Positions 5,244 to 8,336 of a stretch of DNA of 8,336 bases are shown piece by piece. The DNA lies in contig JAUXUZ010000291.1 of NCBI GenBank assembly GCA_030680655.1, forward strand, positions 1-8,336, given 5' to 3'. Below the pieces are notes generated by a model, which searched no databases, was not told the DNA's origin, and saw only the letters and a program-made list of their open reading frames with translations. Source of the DNA: Phycisphaerales bacterium (GTDB lineage: Bacteria; Planctomycetota; Phycisphaerae; Phycisphaerales; UBA1924). The translations under genes and the position numbers were made by a program. Every line of letters begins with the position of its first letter. Positions within the stretch are counted from its first letter, which is position 1.

Positions 5244-6560
5244 ATGTCTGACACCTCCCCCCCCACCACCCTCATCATCCGCAACGCCCGCGTCGTCACG
5301 TCGCCCGGCGCGGCCGGTTCGGCGGTGCGGGGCGAAGCGCTCGGTGAGCTCGACATCACCGAGCGTGCCGATGTCACCATCACCGCTGGCCGCATCACGA
5401 AGGTCACGAAGAAAGGGATCAAGGGACCAAGGGATCAAGGCATCAAGAAGAGCGGAACATCAGACTCGCCCCCTTCTTCTCGATCCCTTGATCCCTCGAT
5501 GCCGCGATCCCTCTCCTCCGAGATCGACGCCGCGGGGCGTGTGCTGATGGCTGGCTTTGTTGACTGCCACACCCACGCGTGCTGGGCCGGTTCGCGGCTG
5601 GATGAGTGGGACCAGAAGCGGCGCGGTGTGCCCTACCTGAAGATCCTCGCCGCGGGTGGCGGCATCATGGCCACCGTCCGCGCCGTGCGCGACGCCTCGC
5701 TGGCGACCCTCACCGACTTGCTGCTGGAGCGCGTCAACCGCATGCTCGCGCTGGGCTCAACGACGATCGAGGTCAAGAGCGGCTACGGCCTCAACACCGA
5801 GACGGAGCTCAAGATGCTCCGCGCGGTGCGTGCAGCGCAGGAACGCTTCCCCGGCACGCTCATCCCCACCGCGCTGCTGGGGCACGCCATCGACGACACG
5901 CAGCCCGGCTTCGTCGGGCGCGTGATCCGCGAGACGCTCCCGGTCGTCGCGGCGGAGTTCCCCGGTATCGCTGTGGATGCGTACGTCGAGAAGGGGGCGT
6001 GGTCTGTCGATCAGGCCCTCCTCCTCTTCGCCCGCGCCCGCGACTTGCATCTGCCCATCCGCGTCCACGCCGACCAGTTCAACTCGCTGGGGATGGTCCC
6101 CGCGGCGATCAAGCTGGGCGCCCGCAGCATCGACCACCTCGAAGCGACGACGCGCGGGGACCTCGACGCACTCGCGGAAAGCGACACGTTCGGCGTCATG
6201 CTCCCTGCGTGCGGCTTCCACCTCAAGGCGGCGTACGCGCGCGGCAGCCATTTCACTCAACATGCGAAAGGCGGCAAGCTCTGCATCGCCACCAACTTCA
6301 ACCCCGGCTCGGCGCCGTGCCCGAGCATGGCGATGACCATCGCGATCGCCGTCCGCCACCTGGGCCTCTCGCCGCAGGAAGCGATCACGGCGGCGACCGC
6401 CAACCCGGCGTCGCTGCTGGGCCTCAATGATCGCGGGCGCGTCGCGGTTGGGCAGCGCGGCGATTTGCTGCTGCTGCGCGAGAGCGATGAACGGAGTGTC
6501 GCGTTTGGGTTTGGGGATTCGCAGCTAGAACGGGTCATCTGCGGTGGGAAGATCATCTGA
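5244..6560 (+). CDS. hutI: imidazolonepropionase with an in-frame repeat insertion
   Basis: The protein has 438 aa. The family hydrolyses 4-imidazolone-5-propanoate to N-formimino-L-glutamate, the substrate of HutG. It belongs to the amidohydrolase superfamily and has a TIM barrel with a mononuclear metal site. GFVDCHTHACWAGSRLDEW (104-122) carries the HxH metal ligands H109 and H111 and the substrate arginine R118; ILAAGGGI, EVKSGYGL (176-183), GHA (H214) and HADQF (H275) follow. The usual TDxNPG ligand motif reads TNFNPGSAP, placing Asn351 where the family has a metal-binding Asp. Residues about 57-91 are encoded by a palindromic repeat and replace a loop that is normally about 10 residues long. 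Usual family length is about 400-420. tspO starts 1 nt after the stop. Despite the two oddities the frame is intact and conserved elsewhere, so the gene is probably functional. Confidence 0.92.
   Translation: MSDTSPPTTLIIRNARVVTSPGAAGSAVRGEALGELDITERADVTITAGRITKVTKKGIKGPRDQGIKKSGTSDSPPSSRSLDPSMPRSLSSEIDAAGRVLMAGFVDCHTHACWAGSRLDEWDQKRRGVPYLKILAAGGGIMATVRAVRDASLATLTDLLLERVNRMLALGSTTIEVKSGYGLNTETELKMLRAVRAAQERFPGTLIPTALLGHAIDDTQPGFVGRVIRETLPVVAAEFPGIAVDAYVEKGAWSVDQALLLFARARDLHLPIRVHADQFNSLGMVPAAIKLGARSIDHLEATTRGDLDALAESDTFGVMLPACGFHLKAAYARGSHFTQHAKGGKLCIATNFNPGSAPCPSMAMTIAIAVRHLGLSPQEAITAATANPASLLGLNDRGRVAVGQRGDLLLLRESDERSVAFGFGDSQLERVICGGKII
5413..5513. repeat. GGGATCAA-type palindromic repeat inside the hutI coding region
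   Basis: The left arm (from about 5415) has four 8-nt units: GGGATCAA, GGGACCAA, GGGATCAA, GGCATCAA, then GAAG. The right arm (about 5475-5512), read on the minus strand, gives GGGATCGC, GGCATCGA, GGGATCAA, GGGATCGA, GAAG. The arms pair at 29 of 36 positions around a loop of about 24 nt. The element is translated in frame within hutI, between the strand ending ITKVT and the SEIDAAGRV segment. Its sequence and 8-nt periodicity differ from the rest of the gene, and the encoded stretch (KGIKGPRDQGIKK, then SRSLDPSMPRSL) is low in complexity and not part of the HutI fold. Confidence 0.85.
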
Positions 6561-6561
6561 C

Positions 6562-7077
6562 ATGCCCACCGCCAAGCCCACTCATCCGCCCCACCCCGGC
6601 TCAATGCTCCGTCAGACGCTGGCGCTGCTCGGCTGGTTGACGTTCACGTTTCTCGCGGCCGCGGGCGCGGTGTTTACCGATTCCGGTCAAGGTGTGTGGT
6701 ACGCCGCCTTGAACAAACCGTCGTGGCAGCCGCCGCCCGCGGTCTTCGGCCCGGTGTGGACGACTCTGTACATCGTCATGGCGGTGGCGGCGTGGCGGGT
6801 ATGGCGGACGCCTAAACGAACGCCCGGCCGAACGGGAGCGCTGACCGTGTTCGCGGTTCAATGGGTGCTCAACGCCGCGTGGACGCCGCTCTTCTTCGGC
6901 GCACACCTGATTGGCGTAGCCTTGGTGGACATCGTGCTGCTGGTTGCCGCGCTTACGGCGACTGTTGTGTTCTTCTCTCGCGTCGACAGATCGGCCGCGT
7001 GGCTCATGCTCCCGACCCTGGCGTGGGTGGTGTTCGCGACCGTGCTGAACTTTGTGCTTTGGAGACTAAACGGCTGA
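6562..7077 (+). CDS. tspO: TspO/MBR (tryptophan-rich sensory) family membrane protein
   Basis: The protein has 171 aa from ATG 6562, 1 nt after the hutI stop; GGGAAG lies 10 nt upstream, inside hutI. Five transmembrane helices are expected: about 20-38, 60-82, 94-113, 116-138 and 145-168. Family signatures are clear: WYAALNKPSWQPPPAVFGPV (46-65), NAAWTPLFFGAHLIGVALVD (104-123) and LPTLAWVVFATVLNFVLWRL (150-169). Family members bind porphyrins and related ligands, and bacterial ones act in tetrapyrrole or stress responses. The N-terminal 15 residues are proline-rich and not typical; an ATG at 6604 closer to the family start lacks a ribosome binding site. The close spacing suggests cotranscription with hutI, though no functional link to histidine breakdown is known. 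Confidence 0.92.
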   Translation: MPTAKPTHPPHPGSMLRQTLALLGWLTFTFLAAAGAVFTDSGQGVWYAALNKPSWQPPPAVFGPVWTTLYIVMAVAAWRVWRTPKRTPGRTGALTVFAVQWVLNAAWTPLFFGAHLIGVALVDIVLLVAALTATVVFFSRVDRSAAWLMLPTLAWVVFATVLNFVLWRLNG

Positions 7078-7132
7078 ATAAGCCGGTGTCGCGAGCCTCT
7101 GCAACTCGGCCGCCGATCCAATACGCTTGAAC

Positions 7133-7324
7133 ATGACGCCTCCCGCACCCGATGTCCGCCTCCGCCCGGTGACACCGGCGGACCTGCCCGCCCTCTTCGA
7201 GTTGCAACAGGATCTGGAGGGCAACCGGATGTCGCTCTCCCGCCCGCAGTCGCGCGAGGCATCCGATGCGGCCTGGGAAAAGACGCTGGGCAGCCCGTCC
7301 CGACGGGCGGTATCTCGCCGCTGA
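7133..7324 (+). pseudogene. truncated GNAT acetyltransferase (N-terminal relic)
   Basis: The open frame has 63 codons from ATG 7133 to TGA. VRLRPVTPADLPALFELQQD, then EGNRMSLSRPQSREASDAAW and EKTLGSP, matches the N-terminal strand and first two helices of GNAT N-acetyltransferases, which normally run about 150-180 aa and carry an acetyl-CoA binding R/QxxGxG/A motif. Similarity stops at SP and is followed by SRRAVSRR and the stop. No later GNAT segment is visible in any frame before map. The break coincides with a hairpin (7293-7308). The relic cannot form an acetyl-CoA site, so it is called a pseudogene; a small expressed peptide cannot be excluded. TACGCT (7122-7127) just upstream may be a remaining promoter element. 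Confidence 0.6.
7293..7308. repeat. GCCCGT-CCCG-ACGGGC hairpin at the GNAT break
   Basis: A perfect 6-bp GC-rich stem with a 4-nt loop lies within the last codons of the GNAT relic, exactly where similarity to the family ends. A 10-bp direct repeat TCTCGCCGCT occurs just after it at 7313-7322 and again at 7368-7377. Together they may mark an inserted or rearranged segment of about 80 bp. The rest of 7325-7425 has no gene and ends in a pyrimidine-rich stretch with TTCGCTTT twice (7389-7396 and 7403-7410). Confidence 0.4.
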
Positions 7325-7411
7325 CGTAAGCTCGTTCATACTGCGGTAGCCCGGTCGCCGAGCAGGCTCTCGCCGCTTGCCCGTTCCCTTCGCTTTTTGC
7401 ATTTCGCTTTC

Positions 7412-7417
7412 TATCCT
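7412..7417 (+). promoter_or_regulatory. TATCCT, candidate -10 for map
   Basis: TATCCT fits TANNNT and ends 8 nt before the map ATG. The intervening bases, CCCTCTTC, contain no Shine-Dalgarno site, so a leaderless or very short-leader transcript is plausible. No clear -35 is seen. Confidence 0.3.
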
Positions 7418-7425
7418 CCCTCTTC

Positions 7426-8259
7426 ATGCCGATCCTTCCAAAGCTCGCCCACGCCGACCTTCCGACCGCTGTCGCCGCGGCCGAGTGCGTCGTCAAGACG
7501 CACCAACGGTTTCGCGAGTGGGTGAAGCCGGGCGTGACGCTGGCGCAGGTGGATGCGTTTGTCGCCCAGACGCTGGCGGACCTGAAGTGCCGCTCGTGCT
7601 TCCTGCACTACCGGGCGGGGAAGTCGCCGCTCTTTCCATCGCACGCGTGCCTGAGCGTCAACGATTGTGTGGTGCACGGGACGGCCGCGTACTTCGGGCG
7701 GCCGCTGCAGAAGGGGGACCTGTTCAAGCTCGACATCGGGGTGTGGCACGGTCCCAAAGGGAAAGAAATGATCGGGGATGCGGCGTGGACGTACTCGTTC
7801 GGCAAGCCGACCGCCCAGGTGCGCAAGCTGATGGACTGTGGCAAGGAGTCGCTGCGTCGCGGGTGCGCGGAGCTCAAGCCCGGCAACCGCTACCTTGACT
7901 GGGCGCGGACGGTGCAGGGGTACGTGGAGAACGAGTGCGGATTCCATCTGGTGCGTGGGCTGGGTGGGCACGGCATCGGCAAGAAGCTGCACCAGGCGCC
8001 GTACATCTCCAACGTGGTGCCCGACTACCAGGGCGAGTGGCCCGAGAGCCTGCTCTCGTGCGAGCCGGGCGTGCTGGTGGCGGTTGAGCCGATGATCGCC
8101 ATCGGCACCGGCGCGGTGAAGCAGGTGGGCAACCAGTGGCCCGTCTACACCGCCGACAACTCGATGAGCGTCCACTACGAGCACGATGTGCTGATCACCG
8201 AGAAGGGGCCGCGGATCCTGACGGCGGCGCTTGAGCAGTTGGATGATGTGATTGTGTGA
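7426..8259 (+). CDS. map: methionine aminopeptidase, type I
   Basis: The protein has 277 aa. It removes the initiator methionine from new proteins in the cytosol using a dinuclear metal centre of the pita-bread fold. All five metal ligands can be placed: D103 in KLDIGVWHG, D118 in MIGDAAW, H182 in GLGGHGIGKKLHQAP, E221 in VAVEPMIAIG and E252 in VHYEHDVLIT. H84 in SVNDCVVHG and H189 are the conserved substrate-side histidines. There is no type II insert. Between D103 and D118 the loop is longer than the usual 10 residues between these ligands. The ATG is the only good start and has no ribosome binding site. A small basic protein gene starts 3 nt downstream. Confidence 0.94.
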   Translation: MPILPKLAHADLPTAVAAAECVVKTHQRFREWVKPGVTLAQVDAFVAQTLADLKCRSCFLHYRAGKSPLFPSHACLSVNDCVVHGTAAYFGRPLQKGDLFKLDIGVWHGPKGKEMIGDAAWTYSFGKPTAQVRKLMDCGKESLRRGCAELKPGNRYLDWARTVQGYVENECGFHLVRGLGGHGIGKKLHQAPYISNVVPDYQGEWPESLLSCEPGVLVAVEPMIAIGTGAVKQVGNQWPVYTADNSMSVHYEHDVLITEKGPRILTAALEQLDDVIV

Positions 8260-8262
8260 AGC

Positions 8263-8336
8263 ATGGCCAAGCGCAAAGCGAAGAACACGCGCGTTCGATC
8301 GTTTGAGGAGTTGGGGACCGCGCGAATCACCCGTGC
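8263..8336 (+). CDS. start of a small basic protein gene (partial)
   Basis: The ATG at 8263 is 3 nt after the map stop and the frame stays open to the right edge: MAKRKAKNTRVRSFEELGTA, then RITR. The first 12 residues are strongly basic. The tight spacing suggests an operon with map. GTGTGAAGC upstream offers no clear ribosome binding site. The family was not recognised from 24 residues. Confidence 0.5.
   Translation, partial: MAKRKAKNTRVRSFEELGTARITR

Noticed and set aside
4524..5438. 304-codon minus-strand ORF across the hutG end and palindromic element
   Set aside because: It is antisense to hutG and hutI and spans non-coding repeats, with no recognisable domain.
5757..6359. 200-codon minus-strand ORF within hutI
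   Set aside because: It is antisense to a conserved part of hutI and has no motif of its own.
7411..8184. 257-codon minus-strand ORF over map
   Set aside because: It is a shadow of map, where all five metal ligands are present on the plus strand.

Overview
The window is GC-rich bacterial chromosome with dense, mostly housekeeping and catabolic genes. The gene families, the frequent lack of Shine-Dalgarno sites before isolated genes, and the intergenic hairpins built on CCCTCCCGCT...AGCGGGAGGG suggest a member of the Planctomycetota, perhaps Phycisphaerae. This is an inference from general style, since no rRNA or other marker gene is present.

Left part (1-3656, minus strand). A tight run of five genes is read from right to left: a YegP/DUF1508-like small protein with a lysine-rich tail, a YciA-type hotdog acyl-CoA thioesterase, a STAS-domain protein, a PurN-type glycinamide ribonucleotide formyltransferase, and an exported protein with TPR, HExxH and PDZ regions. 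Two of the junctions are 4-nt overlaps using non-ATG starts (TTGA, GTGA) and the other two are gaps of 3 and 7 nt, so this looks like one operon. A hairpin follows the last stop codon. After it, on the same strand, comes the 5' end of another exported protein that runs off the left edge.

Middle (3657-4044). This is a divergent intergenic region of about 390 bp with no convincing gene. It holds a 13-G run, an array of 21-bp tandem repeats with GAGCTC cores spaced exactly 21 bp apart, a perfect 7-bp-stem hairpin, and a C-rich tract just before hutG.

Right part (4045-8336, plus strand). hutG (formimidoylglutamase) and hutI (imidazolonepropionase) encode the last two steps of a histidine degradation route (imidazolonepropionate to N-formimino-glutamate to glutamate plus formamide). 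hutH and hutU are not in the window. A 145-bp REPIN-like pair of inverted palindromes lies between the two genes. A second, unrelated palindromic repeat sits inside the hutI reading frame and adds about 35 residues to a loop. A tspO gene starts 1 nt after hutI. Then come a truncated GNAT acetyltransferase relic, a complete type I methionine aminopeptidase gene, and the start of a small basic protein gene cut by the right edge.

No wholly new multi-gene system was recognised. The most notable signals are the repeat elements, especially the one translated within hutI, and the Asp-to-Asn change at the expected metal-ligand position of HutI.
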